Positions 1 to 11,533 of a stretch of DNA of 64,000 bases are shown in pieces; the stretch's first letter is position 1; each line of letters begins with the position of its first letter. The DNA lies in NCBI GenBank assembly GCA_031213475.1, contig JARUPZ010000017.1:7642167-7706166 (forward strand). Direction: 5' to 3'. Made by a program: the position numbers and the translations under genes. The notes beneath the pieces are model-generated. The model made no database searches. It was not told the origin of the DNA and saw only the letters and a list, made by a program, of their open reading frames with translations. The stretch is from Nereocystis luetkeana (Eukaryota > Sar > Phaeophyceae > Laminariales > Laminariaceae).

Positions 1-39
1 AAAACAGTATGGTGTGCCGGACTGCCGAAAGAAGTACAG
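1..39 (+). pseudogene. 3' end of exon b of WW-domain gene, block copy A
   Basis: The first 39 bases match the end of exon b of the intact-looking WW gene at 53.8 kb: both end in a peptide like GVPDCRKKY and break at the same AG/GTAGAT splice donor. The rest of the gene lies left of the window. The next exon of this copy lies at 4325, beyond an LTR element that sits in the intervening intron. The assignment rests on alignment by eye to 53,825-53,866. The function is unknown; WW domains bind proline-rich peptides. Confidence 0.6.
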
Positions 40-196
40 GTAGATATGAGTGGCGAGCATGAAGACCTGGACTAACGAGGGAAAAAAAAGGGGTTATATT
101 TGAGGCGTGTGGTAGCGGCGGAGTGCTTATTGGTTCGTTAGGTAGACACATAATGTGATTGCACCTGAAGAACCGTGCAAGTATTTGGAGGGGTGT

Positions 197-607
197 TGTT
201 TGTGGTATGCGGTAGCTTGACACGGGTCTGCGGATATTGGGGTTTCATATATGTTGTGGGGTTTCGTATTGTGTATCGGGGCATTGTTTAGTATGCCTCG
301 TGGATGGAGGGATGGAGCTGCTCCTCCGGGAGCAGTCGATGATGTTAACGATACGGCCCAGGCTTTGATGTTGATGATACCGCCTGTCTATATGTGAGTG
401 GTGCAGCCGGTGACTGTCTTGGTGCGGCTTTCCTTCTGTATGTGGTTTATGTGGCTGGGTCTCTGACGGAAAGGTATTGACCCACCTGGTGTGTGTTGTG
501 TTTGGCTTATTGTAATTATTAGTATTTTATTTGCTCCTCCTCAACGATCATGGTGTAGACCACGCGTGTATCACGTGGACGCGTCCGACAGCTCCTGTGA
601 TCAAACA
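197..607 (+). repeat. Left long terminal repeat
   Basis: This 411-base direct repeat partners 3860-4270. Its ends are TGTTTG and CAAACA. It should carry promoter and polyadenylation signals in this class of element, but I cannot place them. No primer-binding site that I recognise follows at 608. Confidence 0.75.
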
Positions 608-1023
608 CGATATCGTGACTCCGGGCCCGGAGGACGCTGAAGGGTTCTATTGTGTTAGAGGAGAGCACCTACTACTGGTGGAAGGGCGTCTGTGGTGGTA
701 TGGCGCAAATAATGGAGGAGCTTCTTGGTATGGAGGCGCAGCAGGAACGACGGTATGGAGGTGACGCGTGGTTGCAGCACCAGCACTATGACTTTCGCGG
801 ACAACAGGAGCAACCCTGGGGTGGAGACCAGAGTTATCAGCAGCAGCATCATTGGCGGCAGTATGGAGGCCGAGGGCAGCAACAGCCTCAGCCTCAACAG
901 CAGTAACGATTGGGTGGAGGCCAGAGTTATCATCATCATCAGCAGCAGCAGCAGCAGCAGTAATGGCGGCAGCCACATGCTGCTTCGGAGTGGTGCACTG
1001 GGGCGGCTGGTAACACCGATCGC

Positions 1024-2010
1024 GTGTGGTGTCAGCCTGAGTCCCCTCTGCCTGCAGCAGCGTCGATGTGCCGATCCTACATGTTGATGTGCGCACGGTG
1101 TGGCGCCCGAAGGCATAGGGATGTGATTCGCCAGGCACCCAACAGTGTGTGCGACGACTTCAGCTTTCATGGTCGCATGGCCAGGCAGTGTATCACTGCC
1201 GTCTACGCGCTGAACTACTCTAGTATGCCGCAGCCTGGAACGCCGGCGCCCCAGCAGCCCCGGGTGGAGCCGGCGGCCACGAGCTCGGCAACGAGCTACT
1301 CAACCGATGTGGTGTGGAGTTGCCGACGCGAGCCTCCACCGAACGAGCTCTGTGATGCTGAAGAGCCGCGTGTAACGTCTGTGCTGCAGCAGGATTACCT
1401 TGAGGTGGTGGACCTTGGTGTTGCTTTGTCCGACATGGTGGAGCTTGGTCTTGCTTTGTCCGACGTGATGGATCTCGGTGATGCTAAGCCTGAGGAGGTG
1501 GAGCTTGTTGTTGCTTTGTCCGACGTGGTGGATCTCGGTGATGCTAAGCCTGAGGTGGTGGAGCTTGGTGTTGCCGTGCCCGAGGTGGTGGAGCTTGGTC
1601 TTGCTGTGTCCGAGGTGGAGCTTGGTGTTGCTGTGTCCGAAGTGCTGGAGCTCGGTGATGCTGAGCCTGAGGTCGTGAAGCTTGGTGTTACTGTGTCCGA
1701 GGTGGTGGGCTTTGGTTATGCTGAGCCTGAGGTGGTGGAGCTTGTTGTTGATGTGTCCGACGTGCGCAACTCCGGTCAGAAGGGGGGGTCAACGTACCCC
1801 TTCGACCGGGTAAAACTCATATGGGCGAGGCTGGCACCGAGTGGCTGGGAATACGGATCTGGCTCGGTTTGTGGGGGGGTGGTGGCGGATGGGGAGACGG
1901 GGATTACGAGGGGGCGGGGACTAGCAGCGGCAGCAGCAGCGGCAAGCGAGATTTCCCGTTCGACCCTGGGAAACAGGCATGTAATATTTTTCCAGTGTCG
2001 CCCACTTTAG
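1024..2010 (+). CDS. Retroelement internal frame with decapeptide repeats
   Basis: This is the longest open frame inside the LTR element, about 328 codons. Residues near 15-60 hold four spaced cysteines in a C-x2-C...C...C pattern, beginning CARCGARR, which faintly resembles a CW-type zinc finger. A proline-rich linker follows. Residues of about 127-247 are roughly twelve copies of a ten-residue repeat of the type [SP][DE]VVELG[VD]A[VK]. The tail is glycine- and alanine-rich. Upstream (650-1000) the same region is glutamine-rich. None of this matches gag or pol that I know. It may be cargo or captured host sequence. The start codon is uncertain. Confidence 0.4.
   Translation: MWCQPESPLPAAASMCRSYMLMCARCGARRHRDVIRQAPNSVCDDFSFHGRMARQCITAVYALNYSSMPQPGTPAPQQPRVEPAATSSATSYSTDVVWSCRREPPPNELCDAEEPRVTSVLQQDYLEVVDLGVALSDMVELGLALSDVMDLGDAKPEEVELVVALSDVVDLGDAKPEVVELGVAVPEVVELGLAVSEVELGVAVSEVLELGDAEPEVVKLGVTVSEVVGFGYAEPEVVELVVDVSDVRNSGQKGGSTYPFDRVKLIWARLAPSGWEYGSGSVCGGVVADGETGITRGRGLAAAAAAASEISRSTLGNRHVIFFQCRPL
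1402..1764 (+). repeat. 30-base tandem repeat (decapeptide-coding)
   Basis: About twelve imperfect 30-base units built on a GTGGTGGAGCTTGGTG core alternate between two third-position variants. The unit length keeps frame throughout. It lies inside the LTR element. Confidence 0.8.
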
Positions 2011-2019
2011 GTTTGATGG

Positions 2020-3690
2020 GCTGGATCTTTTTTGTTTGTTAGTTTTAGTTTGTCCTTTTCTGTGCTTTCTTTGTAATTGGCTGGTATGTTCTCAAATGAA
2101 GTGTGCAATAGTACGGAAGGCGTGGTGTACCTGATACCTGGTATGTCTTATATGACAGAAACATTTACATTTCCACCGCAGCTGCTGTTCACGTACTCGT
2201 ATATTAGCCAGAGGGTATGAGGGAACCGTACCACGTCTGCTACCTGATTCCATACTACTGCTGTGTCTACCCAGGACGCGAGTTGCAGTGGCAAAACGGA
2301 CGTACCTGCGTTGCCAATTACCCACTTGAATATGAGGAAGACCAACTATGAATTGAAATCGGTATTGACGTTGTCTTGTCATTATTGATAAGGGGTTTGA
2401 TGGCATGATTCTACTCGCAGACGTAGTGCATAATGGTGTGATTCGTAATCTGACGAGTAACCACGGTTTTTGGCACGAACTGTATTGATTTCTGACGCTG
2501 ACCCACCCGATATTGCCCACTGCACCCTGCGGCTTTGCGAGATGTAGTACATGTCGCGGTAGCATGGAGCCGCGGCGGAAGACAAGTAAGTGTCGCATCC
2601 GTATTGTAGGGAGCAGGAGACGGAGGTTGAGAGGTGGGGTTGTGGGGTGTTTGGACGTGAGTTTGATTCTTGTGATTCTATGGTTGAGGTATTTTGGAGT
2701 CGTAATGACATCACAACATTTTGATGGTGAGTGTTTTGTCGTCTACCGAGCAGGGGGGGCATGTGAGCTGTACTCGGTAACACGATGAAGCCTTTCTGTC
2801 GCAGGTTGTGGAGGTCAGTTCGAGTGTAATAGTAGCTGTACTCGGTAACACGACGGAGACGTTCTATCGCAGATAGTGCAGTTCAGTCGGAGTGAGCTCC
2901 TAAGTAGTTGCGGACCATGCACGCAAGGGTACTGACCGGAGGTCTGTCTCTGGTGGAGTGATGTTTTGTGCGCGGATGTCTGTTCATCGCTTTCCTCTAC
3001 TGGATGAAGATGTCTAAGGAATGTGTTTAACGGGGAGTCTGGGATCAACACGTACGGTCGGCAGAGCAGCATGCGGGTTTTCTCATCAAACCGTTGCCCA
3101 CTTAGATGTTTCGTTTTGGGCTTGACTTTGTGATGAATTTGTGGTGATTTATTTCGTTCATTTCTTGGTTTCGGATATTTTGGGGTATTATTGGGTGATG
3201 AGAACGGAGAAGAGTGACAATTTTGGAATTGGATAAAGCATTGGGATGTACTCATGCATTGAGTAATGTTAATACGCCAATAGGGTATGCCGATGGTCTG
3301 GATGAATCGTGCCGTACCCGTTGGCTATTGATTAAGTATGCACAACGTACAGGGGACCCAATATTATTAGTATCCAGAGTACTCTTGAATTTAGATGCAG
3401 TATGTTGTTGACTTTTGCATACTCCCGGAGTTAGAACCTACTAATAACAGGGGGGCTATTATAGTTCGATTTGAGACGTCCTACATCAGAGACGTTCTGT
3501 TGTTCTGCCCTTCGAGAGTGCAAAACAGTGGGGCCGATGCTATCGGGCGGCACGATATCTTTGTGAGGGCGGTGTTATTGATTTTTTTTGAAGGTTTCAC
3601 CAACATACTGACGTTTGTTGGATTTTTTCCCTTCTCATAGTTCATGTCTTGATATATTTGAGGAGGTCTCAACTGGAACCGAGAGTGAGA
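2020..3690. other. LTR element interior, no recognised gene
   Basis: The stretch has short open frames on both strands but no domain I recognise. Two near-identical segments ending CTGTACTCGGTAACACGA, followed by AGTTCGAGT-like or AGTCGGAGT-like sequence (about 2769-2890), form a short internal duplication. Everything here lies between the two LTRs. Confidence 0.5.
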
Positions 3691-3701
3691 GATTTGGTAT
3701 C

Positions 3702-3822
3702 GGGATTGCCGTTTTACATTGGCGATTCTGAAGGGTGGATTTTGGGATTGCCGTTTTACCATGGCAACGATGAAGGATGGAACTTGGGGCTGCCGTTTTA
3801 CCTGGCAATTGGTGAAACGATA
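3702..3822 (+). repeat. 42-base tandem repeat, three units
   Basis: Units start at 3702, 3744 and 3786. Each encodes a 14-residue repeat of the form GLPFYxGDxEGWxL in one continuous frame. The array ends just before the G-rich tract and the right LTR, so it would be the last coding part of the retroelement. Confidence 0.8.
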
Positions 3823-3850
3823 TTCGAGACCTATCATATCGAGCGCCGAA

Positions 3851-3859
3851 TAGGGGGGC
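3851..3859 (+). promoter_or_regulatory. Candidate polypurine tract
   Basis: TAGGGGGGC sits immediately upstream of the right LTR, the position used to prime plus-strand DNA in LTR elements. It is short and ends in C, so it is only a candidate. Confidence 0.45.
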
Positions 3860-4270
3860 TGTTTGTGGTATGCGGTAGCTTGACACGGGTCTGCGGATAT
3901 TGGGGGTTTCATATGTTGTGGGGTTTCGTATTATGTATCGGGGCATTGTTTAGTATGCCTTATCGATGGAGAGATGGAACTGCTCCTCCGGGAGCAGTCG
4001 ATGATGTTAATGATACGGCCCAGGCTTTGATGTTAATGATACTGCCTGTCTATATGTGAGTGGTGCAGCCGGTGACATGTCTTGGTGCGGCTTACCTCCT
4101 GTGTGTGATTCATGTGGTGGGGTCTCTGACGGAAAGGTATTGACCCACCTGGTGTGTGTTGTGTTTGGCTTATTGAAATTATTAGTATTTTATTTGCTCT
4201 TCCTCAACGATCATGGTGTAGACCACGCGTGTGTCACGTGCACGCGTCCGACAGCTCCTGTGATCAAACA
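3860..4270 (+). repeat. Right long terminal repeat
   Basis: It partners 197-607, with the same TGTTTG...CAAACA ends and about 95% identity by eye. TGT follows it, matching TGT before the left copy. Confidence 0.75.
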
Positions 4271-4324
4271 TGTGCCTTTTGTAAGGTCAAGCCGTGGTAT
4301 TTGTGAAGGCGCTGCTCGCCCGAG

Positions 4325-4480
4325 GAAGTATGAATATACCTCAGCGTACACTTTCAACACTATGCATTTAGGCCGTGCGACGCAGAGAGTTGAACTTTTC
4401 AAGTCCGGGCACTTATTTTGTCACTGGGATCCAAGATTGAGAAGTAAAACCCCGTGCCGAAAGATCCGATGAAAATGTTA
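4325..4480 (+). pseudogene. Exon c remnant of WW gene, block copy A
   Basis: The segment aligns with exon c of the WW gene at 54,018-54,237: it starts after an AG acceptor, has an RKY-type start and a shared HWDP motif. It resumes on the far side of the LTR element. The copy is decayed; the coding role is inferred from the paralogue. Confidence 0.5.
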
Positions 4481-6920
4481 TGAAGCCGATTATCTGCTAG
4501 TTGCGTCGCCCTTGATATTGTGTACAAGAAGTGTTTGCTTGAAGGATCGCTAACCAGTTATAAGATATCTACACGTGGGAAGCTTAGACAAAGAAGGTGC
4601 CGAAATGATTTGGAGGTGGGTTTCGCATTAACGAGTGAGAACCCCTGGTGCACGTATCCGTTAATCAGGTCGCACGTGTATCTGTTGTAGATGAAAATTC
4701 GATTGTTTTTTAAAGGGGAGAGCTCTTCAAGCCAGGAACGGTCGACAATTTAAGTACTCCCTGGACTAAAGGGTGCCGATTCGTTGGGGACGGAATGCAG
4801 GTTTGGTGGAGGAGGTGGGGGGAGGGTAAGCTGTCATTGTAGCTGCTAGGGAAAATTCGGAAAGAGCCCTGTGTCTCTTTGAAGAGATGTGGTAGAGGTG
4901 GCACCGAAACGTCTGAGAAAATCACTGGTGATGTGTAAACAAACATCGGATTAGAAAGCGCTCTCATGGGGCCACAGTAAAGACAAGACTGAACCCATCG
5001 CCTATGAGGCGAGACGAAGATATTATTTGGGAAAAGAGGAGGGAGAAGGTTATTGACGTGGGCGTAGGCGGGAAAAAAATACGTACACGCTACAGGTATG
5101 TATGCGCACTTTGCGTGTTGCCGCACTAACAGACAGTCGTCCCTATGACTACATTCCTTGACATTTGTAGTGGCAAGCTACAGTAGATTCCCATCGCCTT
5201 CGTTGACGTCCCGAGCGAAGACAGTTGAAGATGCAACACCTAGAACAGCGAGGATGGACCTGCCTCTGAACGTGTATGCTCCCTGCATCCGCGAAAATTT
5301 TAAGCAAACGCATACATCTTGCGGCGATGCTTTGAGTTCGGGAACCCCCTTTCGAGTATCGATTGATTGTACTTCCAGAATGGTTCGCCGTTGTTGAGAA
5401 TCTGGCGATTCTTAGTCTGGCTAACTGGCCAGCACACCAGGTATTAACCACGAAAAGCAGAGTTCAGAACGAGCAGACGGCCATTACAATGGACCGTCCG
5501 GTACATCTGCTCGTGGCACTCGCTTTGCACGTTATCAGCCAAGAAGAAGCGTGTTGGCCAATCTTGATCGCTCGCCTTATATTCGACGATTGACCACATG
5601 CATATACTCCGTGAGTGGTTCTCCTCTATATACCACAACATTTTCTCCCCGCAATCGCAACTGCTGTTTTGCAGTCGCTTGATCCCATCTCTTTATCTCA
5701 TGTCACAACGGTCCAGCCTCAGCAGGCATCGTTCAAACAGGTTGTGAGCATCACACTACACAACAACTTGGTACTGAGTTTGCGACATATCTCTGCAACG
5801 GATTATCGCAGTTCAGGAAAGCCGTGGAACTCCCGTGAGAGATACTGTCAGCACGGACTCGACGGTACAACATGGACTAGTACAATTCACTAATCAGGGG
5901 CGTCGAGGGAATAACACAATTTTCACGCCGTTTCGCACAACCCATATATATACGTGTGAAGCTCTTGGACACGTGTGTTTGCAGCCCCTAGGTTGTGGTT
6001 CGAGCAGATGATGTTGCATGCAAGATCAATTGTCGTCACGGACGTTGTATTGGCCTTGCAGCGGAACTGTTCAATGCGAGGACCCTGACTGATGCTGTCG
6101 ATATAATAGTTACATGTCTAACTTCCGTAGGCCCATCAATGGTCGACCAAGGATCTGCCGCGGTTTCTGCCCGGCTTTTCATATAACAGAATAATTCCAA
6201 GGGTAGAACAACACGGGCGTAACCTTGGCCTTGACGACATACCGCCAACAGAGCATACGTAGTCAGAACTCACACTTCGCGAAACCACGTAAGAACCAAC
6301 AGCTTACATCGATACCTCACACTAACATCCTACATCAACAACGACGCCCCCAATACAGGCGCTTACAATGATACCTCATACCAACATCATACGTCATACA
6401 ACGACATCCCCAGTACATAGCCCACGTACACGCCGGTCCAAACACAAACGAACGGGTTTTCAAGGCTCGTTGTAACTCGGAGCGTAGTAGGCAAGCAGTT
6501 AGCTCCCTGAGTAAACGTATAGCACTCAGCATATCTTAGAATAGGTCACTCGCCGCTACATTTGTTCTGGCCCCGACGTAGAGAGCCCCAACCGTGACAG
6601 TGCTTAAAATAAAATCGAGGAATGCTCCGTTGATTTCTCGACGTTTCCTGACTCTGCTAGGCTCGGAACGCAGACGGCAACCTATTCCCCCTAGCGATTT
6701 ATCGCGTCTCCTCCGCCAGGGAGTAGCCAGGGAGTAGATATTGTACCATAACCGGCGTCTGAATGGACGTCAGCACTCACCACTCATACCCCAAGATAAT
6801 ACGCAGAAGTCCCACGCCATGCGGTTTGAACGGAAGTAAGTGTACCACACCACACAATTCCTTGGAATTTCTCTGTCGCACGGATAGAGGCCTTGAAGAC
6901 GCGCATAATCTCTACAATAG

Positions 6921-7351
6921 TTGACTAAACGGTATGCCAGAAACACCAAACATCTATCCGGCCACCACGGACAGTGGTGGTCACAAGCTTTCACGCGGGC
7001 AAGCACACTGACATCGCAAGACAACAATACGAAAAATACTGGGGACTCCACACGACCGAGATTCCCACGGACCCGTCGCAAGTCTCCGCAACCGTTTTTC
7101 AATCTATTGTGAATCCTTTTAAACCCAGCCGCAACACAGTTACCCCTAAACAACACATTACGACTACCGCCAGCTACGAGAACCCAACCATTGACGTGAT
7201 TAACAAGGGCCATGGAACCGGCAATCAAATAAAACTGTTGTTTTTTATGCCTCCTCGCTTGCGCGCAGCTATTTTAGTGTTTGATCACAACTTTTGCGGG
7301 GCAATGCTCATTGCTTCGTGGCACTATCGCCGCGCCGCTTCACACACATAA
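6921..7351 (+). pseudogene. Block protein delta-2, copy A
   Basis: A plus-strand frame here is conserved with 24,881-25,180 (copy B) and 58,760-59,015 (copy C). Shared positions include an AEQSRQQF-like helix in B and C, a KQxISTT stretch and a GNQIKL-like stretch. No domain is recognised. Conservation of one frame across three diverged copies argues that it once coded for protein. This copy is decayed. Confidence 0.4.
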
Positions 7352-9906
7352 ACCCAAACCTCGTGACTGTGCCTGAAGACAACTGATCACTGTCCTAATG
7401 TACGTACACATGCTCAAGCCGTCTCCATAGTTCTGCGCGTCGCCAATGCAGCCAATTCACTTTGCCGACAAAGGCCCACTACTCAAACGCTCACCAATTT
7501 TCGTGTATAGGGATGCCACTGGCTCGCTGAGGAGACCGATCAAACGAAACATCAGCCCATCGTAACGTTTCAACTTGTTGAATAATGGTGGTAACGTCGA
7601 TCACAATGCTAGCTGCTCAAGCCTCGGTGCTGCATAATTCTTCATCGGGTGCACCATGCTTTGTCGTTTGTTCTTTCGCCTTCCTCAACATCTCATACAA
7701 AGTAGCACCGAACGCTCGACGACACCCTACCTCCATACAAACATGACAAGATCGGGCAGATGCCTCTTTGGACCCTAATCACGGATGGTGAAACACCCAT
7801 ATACGCTACGCCGGAAAATACTTAAGATGACCACGGTATACTTGATATGAGACACACCACACAATGGTCCTTCGTAGAAGCGCGCACAACGAAGCCACAC
7901 GTTGCGCACAAACCCAAAACCGAGGCACACTCAGTAAGTTAGAGGGTGCCTCCGTCGCGTCGGTGTAAGAGCCTCTGCCTCTCGGCAACGACACATACCG
8001 TAACTGGTCTCGAGTGTGCCCGCAGTGCACACGGGAGACACCAACTACGACACATACTTCACATATCGACGAAAAGTGTCACCAATGGCGATACGTCAAA
8101 CCCGTCGCGCCCTCCCTCTCTCATTAATGATTGTGACGAAAACATTATATTCTCTACAGTCGTACTACTGTTTTCAAACATGATGTGCGACCAACGTTGC
8201 CTCACGATCCAACCTCGTTTAATGCAAGAAGAGGCTCTTCGTCGATCACGTCGTATCCGACAAACTATTTCAATATCAACGAGGAATCAAGCACACAAGC
8301 ACACGCTATGAAGATCCGCTGTGGACCTCATCTACGCCAACTAAAAGCCAAATAACAGAAAGTAAGCTTCGAAATCGCCTCCAATGACTTCTATTCTCCC
8401 CAATGCCAGTGGGCAGCACAAAACCGTACCAGTCCAAACTACTTGCCGGAAAACGCTTCATCGCAAGCAACATCGCCCTAGGAATCCGTACACGGCTGAA
8501 ATAGCTGTTCTGACTTGTTTGGTATTTTTACCCTCCCCATACAAAGCAGTGACCCCAGTAAAATGTCCTACCCCTCCCCTCCCCTGCCCTCCTCCAGCCC
8601 AGCGTGCATATATATTATGCTTCCACAAAATCTCCCAACCATGAACAGAAACAAACGTTAACCAAGAAATTAACTCCCCACGAGAATTTCACAGGACAAC
8701 CGCGCCATCTGCTTGAAATCTTTACAGGATTTCGAGGTGCTTTCTGATAAGTCGAGCAACACGTCGAAGTGCTCAACTGATTTCTCCAGTCACCGAAAAC
8801 TGGTTTTCAACATAAATATCATACGTAGCTGACGGTCCGCCCGCCGCCGGATCGAAGGTTTCTGATACGGTTTTGGATGGCACAGATTCCCGGTCAAATT
8901 CTGAGCAGTTTCGAATGGTGGACAATGTGTAAAAAGCCTCTGTCGTTCGCTTGTATGGCGTAATCAGACATACCGCTAGGCGAGCGACTCTCTCATAGGA
9001 CGCCCTTCCATTGTTCATAGTAAAAGAGCAAGATGACGTCGTTACCGTGGTCGTAAATACCGAAAGCGGAAAAGGAGCTCAGAACTTATTTCGATACGGC
9101 GGTAGCTAGGTGGACAAACTCGATCGACGTCGGGTGCAAGGTCAAAAATGTTTACTTACAGCTAGAGCCCTGCTGTTATTTTCTCCATTTCTACATAGGG
9201 ACATAGGACGACACATGACGCCACGGGGGTGGTTTAAAATTGATGGAAATACATGTCATTATATACGTAAAAGAATGAAAAGGCATGATATGGACGTCGG
9301 AGACGTGTCGTTCAGGTGGTGGATGTGCCTACGCGACCGCACATAAATGTTTTCTCAGCGAGTATTTGCGTCGGTCATAAGAGTATCCACCCGAAACAGA
9401 ATAAAACACGTATGTCCTTGCTTCCGTGAAGTATGTGACATGAATAATACCATGAATTAATCACGGGACCACGGCGAGATTTAGGTTGAGAACGTTACCG
9501 AATTTTATAGAACATATTCGGGTCTTGTTCCGCGTTCTACGAGGGGCAGTTTGCAGGGAACTACTCATATATCATCCTAGGAGTAAACACGTTGTGGCTC
9601 GTTATTATTTGCAGATGTTCATTAACGTGGCGACGACGAGAAATTGTCACACCGCTGATGAAAACCCTGATAGACACACACGCACCCCCCGCCTCCGATC
9701 ACCAATAAATCCCAGACTACGTGGAACAACCCCAACGGGGGGTTCTGACATGCAGCCCATCTCAGTATCCGTCATTATCCCGAAGAAGCCAGAGAAGAGC
9801 GGAAATATATCTTCGGACGAGAGTGATGCGGGTCTCAAGGAGAGGAGCAAGGACAAGGTATATCACAGCGTTGGGATGGCTACAGCCTCACACGCCTCAC
9901 ATAGTA

Positions 9907-10260
9907 TCAATGCCGTGTATCCACCCGGAACACAAACGACGGCACAAAAATGACGTATCCACCAAGTCTACAGGGTTTAAGCAAGTTATCATAGTTCATT
10001 TTCCTGGAACATGGATGATACTCGTAATAACACACCCGCACCAGATTCGTGATACTGTTATACCAGTACGGGTTTCCACTGTTGTTGTCGTCGTCGATGT
10101 ACTGTACCCATGCCCCGGCGACGGATCCAGCGTTGGGTTGGAATTGGGCTGTCCGTGCGATATTTGGATTCGCGCCGGGTGGCAGACCTTGATGGGAATG
10201 TTTGTAGTACCGGATCTCTTGTGAGATCGTGTGGCGCCTGGACATACGACATTGCCGCAA
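9907..10260 (-). pseudogene. Minus-strand WW-domain gene, block copy A
   Basis: On the minus strand the frame contains WVQYIDDD, then SGNPYWYNSITNL, the first two thirds of a WW domain (W...GxxYWYN..T). A possible splice donor follows directly, as in the WW genes at 31.7 and 51.5 kb, so the domain's last strand would lie in the next exon. Copy C has the same minus-strand arrangement at 59.49-59.6 kb, where a cleaner GTGAGC donor follows and TVWNVP lies downstream. The gene is decayed. Its role is unknown beyond likely binding of proline motifs. Confidence 0.5.
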
Positions 10261-10484
10261 GCGGACATCAGGGAGCGTCCACGACAGATTTTCTCAATAT
10301 GAGTCGTTCTTGTGGCGAACGAGGTTTTTTTTTCTGCGCATCGCTTAGGAGCCAGTTGTTGGTTTTACGGGACATCATTGAATTGAGCTTGTATTGCACC
10401 GTTTAAACAAGCGTCTTTCGACCTGGATACAACTTATGGCGGATACTGTTTAGGGGACGCTCCGTTGCCGAGGTAAAAGCAGAT

Positions 10485-10685
10485 ATGAAAACGAAAACTT
10501 TGAGCAAAACAAAAATCGGCATTGGTGCTCTGACGGTAGGCATGTATTTATGGACAATATTGACCGAGACAATCATACCGTCCGCTACAACTTCTTCTCG
10601 CCTCCAGAGTTCAGGTTTCAATACCATTGCACCGTCCAATAGGTCGAAGAGGCAACACGCCAGTTCAGGTAACCGCAAGAACTAG
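10485..10685 (+). pseudogene. Block protein theta, copy A
   Basis: The plus-strand frame shares its reading with copy C (60,245-60,415). Common positions include GAL, TIxTE, SATT, a SGF and RSKRQHA. The shared frame and higher amino-acid than nucleotide agreement support past coding. There is no recognised domain; the basic RSKRQHA tail could be a nuclear signal. It is decayed. Confidence 0.4.
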
Positions 10686-11330
10686 ACGCTCTTCGGCCCG
10701 ATTGAGGTACACCCTTGACGGCTCGTTCCATATTGGCAATACTCGAGACGTGTGCACACACAGGGACGATCCTATCATATGACATGCCCCGACTAAAGCA
10801 GAAGTTACATCCAGAGTTTACATCATGCACGTGTGCTTTTTCAGGGGTCGATGCCCTGTTCTCTCTCACCAGCATCTGGCTCCGAACTGGTCGAGTCCGT
10901 CGCAGGTGCTGTCGACATGGTTTCCCTCTGGAAGCTCCCCCCCTTTAAACCTCGCCTTATGACCCAGAGACGGCACAGGAAGCGCGTAGCAACAATGGAG
11001 GCACCAGAGTGGAACGCATTAAAAAAATGTGTCGGCTCATCCTTTGGCAGGGAAACTTAACGATGGGGTTGCTGAGTGCCTGTGTCGCCATACGCTGGTA
11101 GAAAGCAGTGCCCATGTTCCGCAAACGTCGGCAACTCAGATACACAGCGTTTCCAGAACACGCGTGATACTAAGCGTTGTACCCAGTGGTTGGGTCTTAC
11201 GGGGGGGGGCATTGTGATTGCAACTGAAGTGGCAAAAACGTGCTGTCAATACGATATCTCCCATGATACAACTGACGAGCATCCCAGGTACTGAAATCTT
11301 ACAATGGACTACGACTACTACGGGGGATCA

Positions 11331-11435
11331 TATTGCGGGGGGCCAAAGTTAATAGCACCAAATATTGTTAGTGAAAATTGTTAAATATATCGGTTTTTAT
11401 CTGTACCATAGGTTCCATCAACTATGGCCCCCCTC
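11331..11435 (+). mobile_element. MITE family 1, first unit of a tandem pair
   Basis: The ends resemble the family termini TTACGGGGGACCATAG and its complement, here diverged. The core AATATTGTTAGTGAAAATTG is shared with other copies. It is followed directly by a second unit in the same orientation. Confidence 0.6.
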
Positions 11436-11533
11436 AATAATAAATAAGACCAAATATAGTTAGTGAAATACGACAAATAAATATAAAGGTTTTTGTGGGT
11501 ACCATAGGTCCTATATACTATGGTTCCCCGTAA
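11436..11533 (+). mobile_element. MITE family 1, second unit of the pair
   Basis: It shares the family core and has a clear right end (CTATGGTTCCCCGTAA). The left end is missing or fused to the preceding unit. Confidence 0.6.

Larger units (their letters stand above)
197..4270 (+). mobile_element. LTR retroelement without recognisable pol, inserted in an intron
   Basis: Two direct repeats of 411 bases (197-607 and 3860-4270) are about 95% identical by eye. Both begin TGTTTG and end CAAACA, the TG...CA inverted ends expected of LTRs. A G-rich tract (3851-3859) lies directly before the downstream copy, where a polypurine tract belongs. TGT flanks both outer ends as a possible short target duplication. 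The related, uninterrupted intron at 53,867-54,017 lacks the element, which gives an empty-site comparison. The 3.25 kb interior shows no reverse transcriptase, integrase or protease that I recognise, so this resembles a non-autonomous large derivative. About 5% LTR divergence suggests moderate age, much younger than the block around it. Confidence 0.75.
4718..11000. repeat. Multi-gene repeated block, copy A (decayed)
   Basis: Successive segments align with the same order in copy C (54.4-60.8 kb) and, in part, in copy B (22.7-26.95 kb). Paired positions, A/B/C: 4.86/22.73/56.34, 5.65/23.60/57.46, 6.57/24.45/58.31, 7.02/24.90/58.75, 7.60/25.46/absent, 8.75/26.60/absent, 9.95/-/59.38 and 10.50/-/60.25 kb. 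Identity by eye is roughly 65-75%. Frames conserved between copies imply ancestral proteins on both strands. The copy is broken in many places, and I do not recognise the element family. Confidence 0.65.

Noticed and set aside
608-640. Primer-binding site after the left LTR
   Set aside because: The sequence does not begin with a TGG-type complement to a tRNA 3' end that I recognise.
652-1087. Possible reassigned genetic code, from stop codons embedded in a glutamine-rich run
   Set aside because: The region lies in a decayed retroelement. Other plausible genes in the window use all three stops as stops, so decay explains it better.
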